NCBI RefSeq assembly: GCF_016135805.1
Contig: NZ_JADWOX010000007.1
Span: 1 to 64,000 of the forward strand
Length of the DNA stretch: 64,000 nt
Origin: Caulobacter hibisci
Lineage (GTDB): Bacteria > Pseudomonadota > Alphaproteobacteria > Caulobacterales > Caulobacteraceae
Direction: 5' to 3'
The notes under the pieces are model-generated. The model was not told where the DNA came from, did no database searches, and saw only the letters and a program-made list of their open reading frames with translations. Both the position numbers and the translations under genes were made by a program. This document shows, one piece after another, positions 17,390 to 25,969 of the stretch. Each line of letters opens with the position of its first letter. Position 1 is the first letter of the stretch.

Positions 17390-19525
17390 ATGAGGGGTCA
17401 AGCCATGCCCGGACGTCGTCCGCTGAAGGCCGCACTACTCGCCGGAGCGGGCCTGGCCATGGGCTGGAGCGCCATCGCCCACGCCCAGGCTTCGGGCCAG
17501 GCGCCCGTCGAGCCCGCCGCGCTGGAAGAGGTGGTCGTCACCGCCCAGAAGCGCAGCGAAAACGTCCAGAACATCCCGGTCGCCGTCACGGCGGTCAGCG
17601 CCGAGACCCTCGAAAAGCAGGGCGCGGCCAACCTGCAGGCCCTGCAGGGCTCGGCCCCCAACGTCGAGATCAATTCCAGCAACGCCGCCACCGGCGTCGC
17701 CATCCGCGGCATCTTCAGCACCAATGACGGCCCGCAGGGCGACCCCGCCGTCGCCTATCACATCGACGGCGTCTATCTGGGCCGGCCGCAATCGACCGGC
17801 GGCCTGGTCTACGACATCCAGCAGATCGAGGTGCTGCGCGGACCCCAGGGCACCCTCTATGGCCGCAACGCCACCGCCGGCGCCATCAACGTCATCTCGG
17901 CACGCCCGCGCTTTGACTTCGAGGCCGCCCTCGGCGCCGAATACGGCTCGTACAACCAGGTCGGCGTCAGCGGCATGGCCAACCTGCCGATCACCGACAA
18001 GATCGCCGCCCGCGTCGCCATGCGCACGCTCAAGCGCGACGGCTACGCTGCCGACGGCAAGAGCGAGGACCAGGACTCGCGGGCCTTCCGCGGCCAGCTG
18101 CTGGTCAAGCCGACCGACGACCTCTCGGTGCTGCTGTCGGCCGACTACGACCTGCGCAAGGGCGTCGGTCCGGCCGCCTACAAGCTGAACGTGGCGGGCG
18201 TTGACCCGCGCTCGACCAACACCGTCAACCCCGGCGCCCACATCGACAACCGCAACTGGGGCGTCCACAGCGAGATCACCTGGGACCTGGGCGCGGTCAC
18301 CCTGACCGTGCTGCCGGCCTATCACGAGATGAAGCTGGACAACCTCTACGCCAGCGACCGCCGCATCCAGCTGAACCAGGAAGCCAAGCAGCATTCGCTG
18401 GAAGTGCGCCTGGCTTCGCCGGGCGATCAGACCGTCTCCTGGATCCTCGGCGCCTATTACTGGGACGAAGAGCAGAGCTCGTTCCAGACCCTGCTGGCGC
18501 CGCCGACCTCGGTGCGCTTCGGCTATCCCGACATCGACGCCTTCTCGCGCGCCCTGTTCGGGCAGGCCACCTGGCACGTCACCGACAAGCTGCGCCTGAC
18601 CGGCGGCCTGCGCTACACGGCCGACCAGAAGAAGCAGAACGGCACGACCGAGGTGCGCAACCCCGCCGGCGTGCTGCTGTCGCGCATCGCCAACGTCGCC
18701 AACGCCCAATGGGAAGCCGTCAACTGGAAGGCCTCGGCCGAGTACCAGCTGGCCGAGCGCTCGCTGATCTATGTCACCGCCGCGACCGGCTACAAGGGCG
18801 GCGGCAACTATGACGGTCTGGCCCCGAACACCTACGAGCCGGAGAAGGTGCTGTCGTTCGAGGCCGGCTCGAAGAACCGCCTGTTCAGCAACGCCCTGCA
18901 ACTGAACCTGACGGCCTTCCACTACGGCTACAAGAACTACCAGGCCAGCCAGCTGGGCTGCCTGAACCTGCCGTCCAACCTGGCCGCCTGCACCGCCTCG
19001 GGCCGCATCACCTACAACGCCGACAAGGCCACGGTGTACGGGCTGGAGCTGGAATCGCAGTGGGCGATCACCTCGAACGACCGCCTCGGCGTCGTCGGGG
19101 CGCTGACCCACTCGGAGTTCAACGACTTCGTGCTGCCGGTCACGCCCTATTCGTCGGGCGGAAACTTCTCGGGCAACCCGCTGCCCAAGTCGCCCAAGTC
19201 GACCGTCACGGTCGACTACTCGCACCGCTTCGACCTGCCCAACGGCGGGGCGCTGACGGCGGCGGCCCGGGCCCGGTTCGTCAGCAAGCAGTACCTGCTG
19301 TTCGACATCCGCAGCCCGATCATCCGCCAGGACGCCTACGGCACCGGCGACCTGAACCTGACCTACGACTCCCCCGAAGGGATGTGGTCGGTCACGGCCT
19401 TCGCCAACAACGTCACCGACGAACTGGTCAAGGCCTACGCCTTCGCCACCTCGACGGCCGGCGTCTACTACGGCACCTACCTGCCGCCCCGCACCTTGGG
19501 CCTGCGGGTCGGCGCGAAGTTCTAG
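17390..19525 (+). CDS. TonB-dependent outer-membrane receptor, copy 3
   Basis: 711-aa TonB-dependent receptor: signal peptide (about 1-34, ending HAQA), TonB box LEEVVVTAQKR (about 44-54), plug with IEVLRGPQGTLYGRNA (about 146-161), and a barrel finishing in RVGAKF. The start is ATG 17390, with GAGGGAGG seven nt upstream; the second ATG at 17405 is possible. It lies alone between two terminator-like structures. The ligand is unknown; neighbouring genes (lactonase, aldo/keto reductase, aromatic catabolism) point to a plant-derived small molecule or glycoside. Confidence 0.9.
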   Translation: MRGQAMPGRRPLKAALLAGAGLAMGWSAIAHAQASGQAPVEPAALEEVVVTAQKRSENVQNIPVAVTAVSAETLEKQGAANLQALQGSAPNVEINSSNAATGVAIRGIFSTNDGPQGDPAVAYHIDGVYLGRPQSTGGLVYDIQQIEVLRGPQGTLYGRNATAGAINVISARPRFDFEAALGAEYGSYNQVGVSGMANLPITDKIAARVAMRTLKRDGYAADGKSEDQDSRAFRGQLLVKPTDDLSVLLSADYDLRKGVGPAAYKLNVAGVDPRSTNTVNPGAHIDNRNWGVHSEITWDLGAVTLTVLPAYHEMKLDNLYASDRRIQLNQEAKQHSLEVRLASPGDQTVSWILGAYYWDEEQSSFQTLLAPPTSVRFGYPDIDAFSRALFGQATWHVTDKLRLTGGLRYTADQKKQNGTTEVRNPAGVLLSRIANVANAQWEAVNWKASAEYQLAERSLIYVTAATGYKGGGNYDGLAPNTYEPEKVLSFEAGSKNRLFSNALQLNLTAFHYGYKNYQASQLGCLNLPSNLAACTASGRITYNADKATVYGLELESQWAITSNDRLGVVGALTHSEFNDFVLPVTPYSSGGNFSGNPLPKSPKSTVTVDYSHRFDLPNGGALTAAARARFVSKQYLLFDIRSPIIRQDAYGTGDLNLTYDSPEGMWSVTAFANNVTDELVKAYAFATSTAGVYYGTYLPPRTLGLRVGAKF

Positions 19526-19535
19526 CGCAAGGCCT

Positions 19536-19613
19536 GGCCGGAGGCGTAAGGCGTCTCCGGCGGCTTTTTCTGGAATGCAGAAAGGGCGGAGCCGGAGCGG
19601 CTTCGCCCTTTTC
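19536..19613 (+). terminator. Two consecutive stem-loops after receptor copy 3
   Basis: The first stem GCCGGAG / CTCCGGC (19537-19543, 19555-19561) is followed by GGCTTTTT. The second, AAAGGGCG...AGCC with GGCTTCGCCCTTT (19581-19612), is nearly palindromic and T-rich on its right side. The pair probably terminates the plus-strand receptor; the second may also serve the opposing aldo/keto reductase gene. Confidence 0.75.
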
Positions 19614-19627
19614 TTCTTGGATCCCAA

Positions 19628-19735
19628 AACGCCGAGCATCCCCGCGCAGGCGGGGATCCAAGCCGAGCCGCAGTAGGCAGTGCGTCAGCAGGCAATCCTG
19701 AGAAGCAGCTTGGACCCCCGCCTGCGCGGGGGACT
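19628..19735. repeat. Inverted dispersed repeat (CCCGCNNGCGGGG type)
   Basis: The segment CCCCGCGCAGGCGGGGATCC (about 19639-19658) recurs in inverted form around 19710-19733 as GGACCCCCGCCTGCGCGGGG. Each copy is itself a small palindrome. This is a typical intergenic REP-like element between converging genes. Confidence 0.5.
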
Positions 19736-19748
19736 TTCGGTAAAAGGC

Positions 19749-20759
19749 CTAAGCCACCACCTCTTCCGGCAGCAGCTCGGTGTCGATCTGCGCCTGGGCC
19801 TCGGCCGGGTAACGCGGTCCCCGCACGGCGTCGCCGGCGAACAGCGCGTCCACGCGGGCGATCACCTCCGCCGAAAGCACCACCCCGGCCGCGCCCAGAT
19901 TCTCCTCCAGGTGCGCGACGCTCGTTGTCCCCGGGATCGGGATCACGTGCTCGCCGCGCGCCAGGGTCCAGGCCAGCGACAGCTGGGCCGGCGTCAGGCC
20001 ATGCTCGCCGGCCAGAGCGTCGAAAGCCCGCACGGCGATCAGATTATGGGTCAGGTTCGGCTCGACGAAGCGCGGCATCCAGGCGCGGATGTCGCCCTTT
20101 GCGTAGGCGGCGCTGGTCACCCCGCCGGCCAGCAGGCCGCGCGCCACGGGCGAGAAGGCCACGAAGGCCACGCCCAGCCGCTCGCAGGCCTCCCGCACCG
20201 CCACCTCGGGATTGCGCACCATCGGCGAATATTCGCTCTGCATGGCGGCGACCGGGTGGACGGCGTGGGCGCGCTCCAGCGTGACGGCCGACATCTCCGA
20301 CAGGCCGATCGCCCGGATCTTGCCGGCCTCGACCGCGCGGGCCAGGGCGCCGACCGAGTCCTCGACCGGCACGCTTCGGTCCAGGCGATGCAGGTAGAAG
20401 AGGTCGATATGGTCGACGCCCAGCCGCTGCAGCGAGCGGTCGAGGCTGGCGGTGATCGCCTCGGGCGAGCCGTCCAGCACGCGCCGGGTCCCGTCCATGT
20501 CGAGCACGCACTTGCTGGCCAGCACGTAGTCGTCGCGGCGATGGCCGACGGCGCGGCCGACCAGCTTTTCGTTGTTCCCGCCGCCATAGAGCGCGGCGGT
20601 GTCGAGCAGGGTCACGCCCAGGTCCAGCGCCCGGTTCAGCAGCCGCTCCCCATCCTCGGCCGGCGGCGGCGCGCCGTAGGCGTGGCTGAGGTTCATGCAG
20701 CCTAGGCCGATCGGAGCGACCTCGAACGGGCCAAGCTTGCGGGGCGGGGAAGCTTTCAC
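19749..20759 (-). CDS. Aldo/keto reductase
   Basis: 336-aa (beta/alpha)8 NADPH-dependent aldo/keto reductase. The catalytic tetrad is intact: Asp53 and Tyr58 in TLLDTAALYG, Lys83 in LASKCV and His124 in FYLHRLD. The cofactor-binding C-terminal segment IPIPGTTSVAHLEENLGA (about 270-290) is present. It is closest in style to the YajO/Tas-like AKR12/13 subfamilies. It is transcribed just after the lactonase gene (23-nt gap), with the double-HTH LysR further upstream on the same strand, so the three may be one unit. Substrate: an aldehyde or ketone of unknown identity, possibly an aromatic aldehyde. Confidence 0.88.
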   Translation of the reverse strand: MKASPPRKLGPFEVAPIGLGCMNLSHAYGAPPPAEDGERLLNRALDLGVTLLDTAALYGGGNNEKLVGRAVGHRRDDYVLASKCVLDMDGTRRVLDGSPEAITASLDRSLQRLGVDHIDLFYLHRLDRSVPVEDSVGALARAVEAGKIRAIGLSEMSAVTLERAHAVHPVAAMQSEYSPMVRNPEVAVREACERLGVAFVAFSPVARGLLAGGVTSAAYAKGDIRAWMPRFVEPNLTHNLIAVRAFDALAGEHGLTPAQLSLAWTLARGEHVIPIPGTTSVAHLEENLGAAGVVLSAEVIARVDALFAGDAVRGPRYPAEAQAQIDTELLPEEVVA

Positions 20760-20782
20760 TGAAACGTCCGTCGATGGGCGAC

Positions 20783-21937
20783 CTAGCGGGCGGCGAGGAA
20801 CGCGAGGCTGGTGGGCTTGCCGACCGCCAGGGACTGGTCGGTGGGGGCGAGGCGGCCGTCAGCCGGATCTCGCGCCAGGACGGTCACCGTATTGGAGCCC
20901 TGGTTGGCCGCCAACAGCCAGCGGCCGGTCTGGTCGATTCCGAAGCTCCATGGCGTCTGGCCGCCCGAGGCCACGCGCTGGATCACAGTCAGCGCGCCGG
21001 TGCGCGGATCGACCGCGAAGACGACGATGACGTTCTCGACCCGCAGCGAGGCGTAGACGAACCGTCCGTCGCGGCTGATGGCGATCTCGGCGCCGCTGGC
21101 CTTCGGAACCTCCGACAGCACCGGCGTCGTGTGAGCCAGGGTCAGACGACCCGTCTTGGCGTCCCAGCCATAGGTGCGAACCTGCGGGATCAACTCGCTG
21201 ATCAGGAAGACGAACCGGCCCTTGGGGTGAAACACCAGGTGCCGTGGGCCGGTCCCAGGCGGCAGCGCGGCGGACTGCTCGCTCGCCGGACCCAGCCGGC
21301 GCGCGGCGCGATTATAGGGATGGACGAACAGGCGGTCGGCGCCCAGGTCAGCCGCCAGCACGAACTGGCCGGACGGATCCAGCGCCACGCCGTGGGCGTG
21401 CGGTCCCTTCTGGCGCGGCGAGGGGCCCGAGCCCTGGTTGGCCTGCACCGAGGCGGCCGCTTCCAGGCCGTCGTCGGCGCGGATGGGCAGGGCGGCGACG
21501 TGGCCCGTACCGTAGTTGGCGACCAGCAGGCCGCCGTCGGCCAAGCCCAGGTGGGTCGGCCCGCCGCCTCCGGAGTTCACCGTCGAGATCGTCGTCAGCG
21601 CGCCCGTCTCTGCGTCAGCGCGCAGGGCGTAGACCTTGCCCTCGGTCTTGCCGTCGTTGCCGGTCTCGCTGACCGCGTAGAGCGCTGGACGTTTCGGATG
21701 GGCCAGCACCCAGGTCGGCCGCGCGATCTCGGCGACGACGTCGATCGGGGTCAGCGTGCCGGTGCGGGCGTCGAGCCGGGCCGCGACGATCCCCTGGCCG
21801 GCGTCCGTGGCCTGGGTCCCGACATAGACGATCTGCTCGCGCCTGGGCGCGGCATGGGCGGTGCCTGTCGCCAGCAGGGCTAGCGCGCCACCCCCGACCA
21901 TCCGGCGCGTCGGGAGGCGATGGGCGGGATCGGTCAT
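20783..21937 (-). CDS. Lactonase family seven-bladed propeller (6-phosphogluconolactonase-like), exported
   Basis: 384-aa protein of the lactonase family PF10282 (YbhE-like propeller), recognisable from VYVGTQATDAGQGIVAARLD, HPKRPALYAVSE, GPRHLVFHPKGRFVF and the C-terminal repeat FGIDQTGRWLLAANQGSNTV. The N-terminus (LPTRRMVGGGALALLATG) has twin arginines and a hydrophobic stretch, so it is likely Tat-exported, unlike cytoplasmic 6-phosphogluconolactonase. The start is ATG 21937, with AAGGAAA upstream; an earlier frame to 22018 lacks an RBS. It lies between the double-HTH LysR and the aldo/keto reductase. It may hydrolyse a sugar or aromatic-derived lactone; which one is not deducible. Confidence 0.82.
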   Translation of the reverse strand: MTDPAHRLPTRRMVGGGALALLATGTAHAAPRREQIVYVGTQATDAGQGIVAARLDARTGTLTPIDVVAEIARPTWVLAHPKRPALYAVSETGNDGKTEGKVYALRADAETGALTTISTVNSGGGGPTHLGLADGGLLVANYGTGHVAALPIRADDGLEAAASVQANQGSGPSPRQKGPHAHGVALDPSGQFVLAADLGADRLFVHPYNRAARRLGPASEQSAALPPGTGPRHLVFHPKGRFVFLISELIPQVRTYGWDAKTGRLTLAHTTPVLSEVPKASGAEIAISRDGRFVYASLRVENVIVVFAVDPRTGALTVIQRVASGGQTPWSFGIDQTGRWLLAANQGSNTVTVLARDPADGRLAPTDQSLAVGKPTSLAFLAAR

Positions 21938-22036
21938 GGGGTTTCCTTTGGTGGGCAACGCGTCGGACGACGGCGATGATAGCCGCCGCCCGGTCTGGGA
22001 CCGCCAGTTTCGATGCATGCGGCGATAGGAACCGCG

Positions 22037-23269
22037 TCAGCCTGCCTGCCGCACCAGGGTCGGCGTCGTGGTGTCGGCCGTGTGCCGGCGCAGCAGGTCG
22101 ATGAACGACTGGTGCAGGCCCGTGGGCAGCCAGCCGGCCCGGGTGGTCACGCCGATGGCCGGCGCCGGTCCGACCGGTCCGTAGGGCAAGGCGATCAGGT
22201 CGCTTTCGTGCATCACCTCGTACGAGGTCATCAGCGCCAGGCGGTCGCTGCGCAGCAGCAGGTGGCGGACGATCGGCAGGGCGCTGGTGGCGATCGAGGT
22301 CTTGGGGCCGGGGCCGCCCTCGAACATCCGCTCGAAACAGGCCCGGCGGCTGGCGCCCGGCGTGCCCACCACCCAGTCGTATTGCAGCAGGTCCTCGAGC
22401 CTGACCTCGCCCTGTCGCGCCAGCTTGTGGCCGCGCCGGGCGACGACGGTGTAGGGGGTGCGGGCCAGGGCCTCGTTGACCAGGTCGTCGGCGGTGGTCT
22501 CCTGCACCAGGCCGATGACGAAATCGACCTCGCCGTCGCGCAGGCGCTTCAGCATCTCCGAGGCGCTCTCGTTGACGATCTTGACGTCGACCTTGGGGTT
22601 GGCCTGGACGAAGGCGTCGAGCACCGAGGCCAGCAGCATGCTGCCGCCGAACGGCATGGCCCCGATGGCGATCTGGCTAGCGACGCTGCCGCGCGCGGCC
22701 TCGATCTCCTGGATGCCCCACTCGATCTCCTGGGTCGCCAGCTTGATCCGCCGCCCGAACTCGACGCCGGCCGGCGTCACCATCACGCCGGCGGCGGTGC
22801 GGTAATAGATCGACTTCTTGAGGTTGCCTTCCAGGTCGCGGGCGGCGCGCTGCAGCGAGGCCTGCGACAGCTCCAGCGACTGGGCGGCTTGCGCGAACGA
22901 GCCGCTCTCGACGATGGCGATCAGGCTGCGGGCCTGGGAGCGCGAGATGCGCTTGGCGATCACCGGCGCGGCCTCCTCGGCCACGCCCAGCAGCACCAGG
23001 GCCTGCTCGAACTGCTCGAACAGCCGCGTCGTGCGGCGATGGAAGATCTCGCCCAGTTCGTTGAGATAGCTCCCGCTGGCGCGGCGCTCCAGCAGGACGG
23101 CGCCGATCTGCTGCTCCAGCTTGGCCAGGGCCTGGGTCACGGCGGGCTGGGAGAGATTGCAATCTTCCGACGCCCTGCGGACGCTGCAAAGCCGCCCGAC
23201 GCTTTCGAACAGCTTCAGCTGACGAAAGCTCAGCGACGCGGCCCTGTGTTCAGGATCCATGTCGATCAT
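22037..23269 (-). CDS. LysR-type regulator with two tandem winged-HTH domains
   Basis: 410-aa LysR-family protein, about 100 residues longer than usual because the DNA-binding domain is duplicated. HTH 1 (about 13-70) contains CNLSQPAVTQALAKLEQQIG; HTH 2 (about 109-170) contains LELSQASLQRAARDLEG followed by VTPAGVEFGRRI, the normal LysR linker-helix entry. The inducer-binding domain follows (about 197-400; IAIGAMPFGGSMLL, DGEVDFVIGL). The start at ATG 23269 is fixed by GGAGGAA six nt upstream; the frame to 23374 has no better site. It is divergent from the decarboxylase-like/ligJ operon across 486 bp with CTTATC-N14-GATAAG palindromes, its likely target. Confidence 0.9.
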   Translation of the reverse strand: MIDMDPEHRAASLSFRQLKLFESVGRLCSVRRASEDCNLSQPAVTQALAKLEQQIGAVLLERRASGSYLNELGEIFHRRTTRLFEQFEQALVLLGVAEEAAPVIAKRISRSQARSLIAIVESGSFAQAAQSLELSQASLQRAARDLEGNLKKSIYYRTAAGVMVTPAGVEFGRRIKLATQEIEWGIQEIEAARGSVASQIAIGAMPFGGSMLLASVLDAFVQANPKVDVKIVNESASEMLKRLRDGEVDFVIGLVQETTADDLVNEALARTPYTVVARRGHKLARQGEVRLEDLLQYDWVVGTPGASRRACFERMFEGGPGPKTSIATSALPIVRHLLLRSDRLALMTSYEVMHESDLIALPYGPVGPAPAIGVTTRAGWLPTGLHQSFIDLLRRHTADTTTPTLVRQAG

Positions 23270-23755
23270 TTTTCTTCCTCCGATCGCCAAGCGGTAACAG
23301 GAATCAATCGGCGGGCAAGGGGCGGGGAGGGGCGTAACTGAGCCCTCGTAGCCGCAGCAGTGAGGAGTCTGCACAGGCGATCGTGGCGGGTTCGGCCGTG
23401 GAGAATCCCAAAAAACATCGGGAATTCCGCAATCATTCCCAGGCCTTGATACGGTTTTTGGTTGCCGAGAAAACGAGTGCGTTTGCGCTTATCTTGTGCG
23501 GCGAGGTGATAAGAAACCCGTTCGAAGGCGCGTGATCTATGGCGCCTGGCGACGCAAAACTTATCGCCCTTCGCATCGAACCTATCGCCGCCTTCGCGTC
23601 CCGCCGATAGGAAATGGCGCGCGCCCTCAAGGTTTCGCGGAGCGGCCGTTGCGGTTGCGCCGCGTCGCCAGCCTTTGTGCGGTCGAACCGGGGCGGAAAC
23701 CGTCGCATGACCGCCGGCCGCACCCCGGATACTGATGCGTGCAAGGAGAGGAATT
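23270..23755. promoter_or_regulatory. Divergent promoter region with CTTATC/GATAAG inverted repeats
   Basis: 486 bp without a supported gene between the double-HTH LysR and the decarboxylase-like gene. CTTATC (23488-23493) and GATAAG (23508-23513) form a perfect inverted repeat with a 14-nt spacer. Further CTTATCG (23560), CCTATCG (23581) and CGATAGG (about 23604) half-sites follow towards the plus-strand gene. The spacing equals that of the GTTATAG elements elsewhere in the window, but the arms differ, suggesting a second regulator of similar geometry. Confidence 0.5.
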
Positions 23756-24727
23756 GTGGCCGGGAACAAGGTGCCCCTTAAGATCGCCGTGGCGGAACAC
23801 CCGCATACGTCGGCCATCCGCGACGGCTCGATCCCCATCGAGGGCGTCGAGGCCGAGATCATCACCGTCAAGCCGCAGATCGGCGCCTTCCGCCGGATGG
23901 TGCGCGACGTCGAGTTCGACGTCTGCGAGATCGCGCCCACAACCTACATCATCGCCCGGGCCTATGGCGCGCCGTTCAAGGCGCTGCCGATCTTCGTGGT
24001 CCGCCGCTTCCACCACTCGGGCATGCTGGTGCGGCCCGACGCGGGCATCAAGACGCCCAAGGATCTGGAAGGCAAGAAGGTCGGGGTGCGCGCCTACTCC
24101 GTCACCACCGGCGTCTGGCTGCGCCAGGCCTTGATGGACGACTGCGGCCTGGATCCGTCGAAGGTTACCTGGGTGGTCGACGACGAGGAGCACGTCCGCG
24201 AGCTGAAGCTGCCCGGTAACGTCATCCATGCGACGCGCCCGCTGGCCGACATGATGGCCGACGGCGAGCTGTCGGCGGGCGTCGAGGGCGCGGCCGGCAT
24301 CGGCCGCACCGGCGCCCCGACCGGCGGCTGGCAGGAGGTCGAGGCCGACTATCCAGACCTCTTGCCCAACGCCGCCGCGCTGGAGGCCGACTACTTCCGC
24401 CGCACCGGCGTCTATCCGATGCACGGCACCATCGTGGTCAAGGACTCGGTGCTGGAAGAGCATCCGTGGGTGGCCAAGTCGCTCTATGACGCCTTCAAGC
24501 GCGCCAAGGACGAGTGGCTGGACAAGGTGCGCGCCGAGGGGCCGCAGAACGCCACCGAGAAGAAGTACGTCAAGCTGACCGAGATCGTCGGTCCCGACCC
24601 GCTGCCCTACGGGATCGAGGCCAACCGCCCGACCATCGAGGCGCTGGAGCGCACCGCCTTCGCCCAGGGCCTGACCCCCAAGCGGATGAGCATCGACGAC
24701 CTGTTCGTCGATACCGACAAGCTGTGA
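23756..24727 (+). CDS. Binding-protein-fold protein, 4,5-dihydroxyphthalate decarboxylase-like (copy 1)
   Basis: 323-aa protein of the periplasmic-binding-protein fold, similar to the 4,5-dihydroxyphthalate decarboxylase (Pht5) group often annotated as ABC substrate-binding proteins. It has no signal peptide (N-terminus VAGNKVPLKIAVAEHPH), and there is no ABC permease or ATPase gene in the window, so it should be cytoplasmic and enzymatic. Motifs shared with the paralogue at 32234: DLEGKKVGVRAYSVTTGVWLR (about residues 104-124) and PYGIEANR near the C-terminus. The GTG start at 23756 is set by AGGAGAGG four nt upstream; the ATG/GTG codons before it lack an RBS. ligJ follows after 17 nt. A decarboxylation of a ring or ring-cleavage acid is inferred. 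Confidence 0.75.
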   Translation: MAGNKVPLKIAVAEHPHTSAIRDGSIPIEGVEAEIITVKPQIGAFRRMVRDVEFDVCEIAPTTYIIARAYGAPFKALPIFVVRRFHHSGMLVRPDAGIKTPKDLEGKKVGVRAYSVTTGVWLRQALMDDCGLDPSKVTWVVDDEEHVRELKLPGNVIHATRPLADMMADGELSAGVEGAAGIGRTGAPTGGWQEVEADYPDLLPNAAALEADYFRRTGVYPMHGTIVVKDSVLEEHPWVAKSLYDAFKRAKDEWLDKVRAEGPQNATEKKYVKLTEIVGPDPLPYGIEANRPTIEALERTAFAQGLTPKRMSIDDLFVDTDKL

Positions 24728-24744
24728 GCGTGAAGGACCAGACC

Positions 24745-25770
24745 ATGATCATCGACTGCCACGGCCACTTCACCACCGTCCCCAAGTCGTTCCGCGACTG
24801 GCGCCAGCGCCAGGTCGACGCCGCCGACAGCCCGTCCAGCGCGCCGCCCGTCTCCGAGGCTCACGTGAGCGACGACGAGATCCGCGAAGGCGTCGGCAAC
24901 GGCCAGCTGAAACTCCAGCAGGAGCGCGGCAGCGACCTGACCCTGTTCTCGCCGATCGCCGGCCTGATGAGCCACCACCTGGGCAACGAGCGCACCAGCC
25001 TGCAGTGGGCCGAGGTCTCCAACAACCTGGTGAAACGGGTGACCGAGATCTATCCGGACAACTTCGTGCCGGTCTGCCAACTGCCGCAGTCGCCCGGCGC
25101 GCCGCCGGCCAATTCGATCCCCGAGCTGCGCCGCTGCGTCGAGGAACTGGGCTTTGTCGGCGCCAATGTGAACCCCGACCCGACCGGCGGCTACTGGACC
25201 GGCAAGCCGCTGACCGACCGCGAATGGTATCCGCTGTTCGAGGCCCTGTGCGACCTCGACGTGCCGGCCATGGTCCACGTGGCCGCCTCGTGCAATCCGA
25301 ACTTCCACGGCACCGGCGCCCACTATCTGAACGCCGACACCTCGGTGTTCATGCAGATCCTGCAGAGCGACCTCTTCAAGGACTTCCCGACCCTGCGCCT
25401 GGTGATCCCGCACGGCGGCGGCGCGGTGCCCTATCACTGGGGTCGCTATCGCGGCATGTCGCTGGAGATGGCCAACCGGCCGCTGGAAGGTCTGCTGGAC
25501 AACATCTTCTTCGACAGCTGCGTCTACCACCACCCGGGCGTTGATCTGCTGACCAAGGTCATCCCGTCGAAAAACGTGCTGTTCGGCTCGGAGATGATCG
25601 GCGCCGTCCGCGGCAAGGACCCCGACACCGGCTACTATTTCGACGACACCAAGCGCTACGTGGACGCCTGCGTCAGCCTCACCGAGGAAGACCGCTACAA
25701 CATCTACGAAGGCAACGCCCGGCGGGTCTATCCGCGCCTCGACGCACTTCTGAAGTCGCAAGGCAAATAG
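24745..25770 (+). CDS. ligJ: 4-oxalomesaconate hydratase (LigJ-type amidohydrolase)
   Basis: 341-aa amidohydrolase-superfamily protein of the LigJ type, hydrating 4-oxalomesaconate to 4-carboxy-4-hydroxy-2-oxoadipate, the substrate of ligK. Zn-binding motifs: IIDCHGHF at the N-terminus (His-x-His), MVHVAAS (about residue 178), IPHGGGAVPYHWGR (about 223-236) and a late FGSEMIGA segment carrying the Glu seen in LigJ where other family members have Asp. The start is ATG 24745, preceded by AAGGAC; GTG 24730 is possible. The family differs from the PIG-L-type GalB of Pseudomonas, so the gallate route here is a hybrid of the sphingomonad (LigJ) and pseudomonad (GalA/GalD) types. Confidence 0.9.
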   Translation: MIIDCHGHFTTVPKSFRDWRQRQVDAADSPSSAPPVSEAHVSDDEIREGVGNGQLKLQQERGSDLTLFSPIAGLMSHHLGNERTSLQWAEVSNNLVKRVTEIYPDNFVPVCQLPQSPGAPPANSIPELRRCVEELGFVGANVNPDPTGGYWTGKPLTDREWYPLFEALCDLDVPAMVHVAASCNPNFHGTGAHYLNADTSVFMQILQSDLFKDFPTLRLVIPHGGGAVPYHWGRYRGMSLEMANRPLEGLLDNIFFDSCVYHHPGVDLLTKVIPSKNVLFGSEMIGAVRGKDPDTGYYFDDTKRYVDACVSLTEEDRYNIYEGNARRVYPRLDALLKSQGK

Positions 25771-25793
25771 TCCAGCATATCAAGGCGCTATGA

Positions 25794-25824
25794 GGGCGCG
25801 GCGCGGGCGATCCGCGCCGCGCCC
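25794..25824 (+). terminator. GC-rich hairpin after ligJ
   Basis: A perfect 12-bp stem GGGCGCGGCGCG / CGCGCCGCGCCC (25794-25805, 25813-25824) with a 7-nt loop. There is only a weak T-run after it (TTCGTCGTT), so this is a probable transcription terminator or mRNA-stabilising hairpin. Confidence 0.6.
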
Positions 25825-25969
25825 TTCGTCGTTATCGGCGGGTTTTCGACGGCCCGAAACTTATACCTCGCCGCATAGCTTCGACTGCTCCCAAGGCCCG
25901 ATCTCGCGTTCCATGCCCCTCGAACAACGGCGGTGAACAACCCGCCGGAGGCCAGTCTAGGGAGCGCTT

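Noticed and set aside
23756..24727. Annotation as an ABC transporter periplasmic binding protein
   Set aside because: No signal peptide or lipobox, and no permease or ATPase gene in the window; the decarboxylase-like family fits better.
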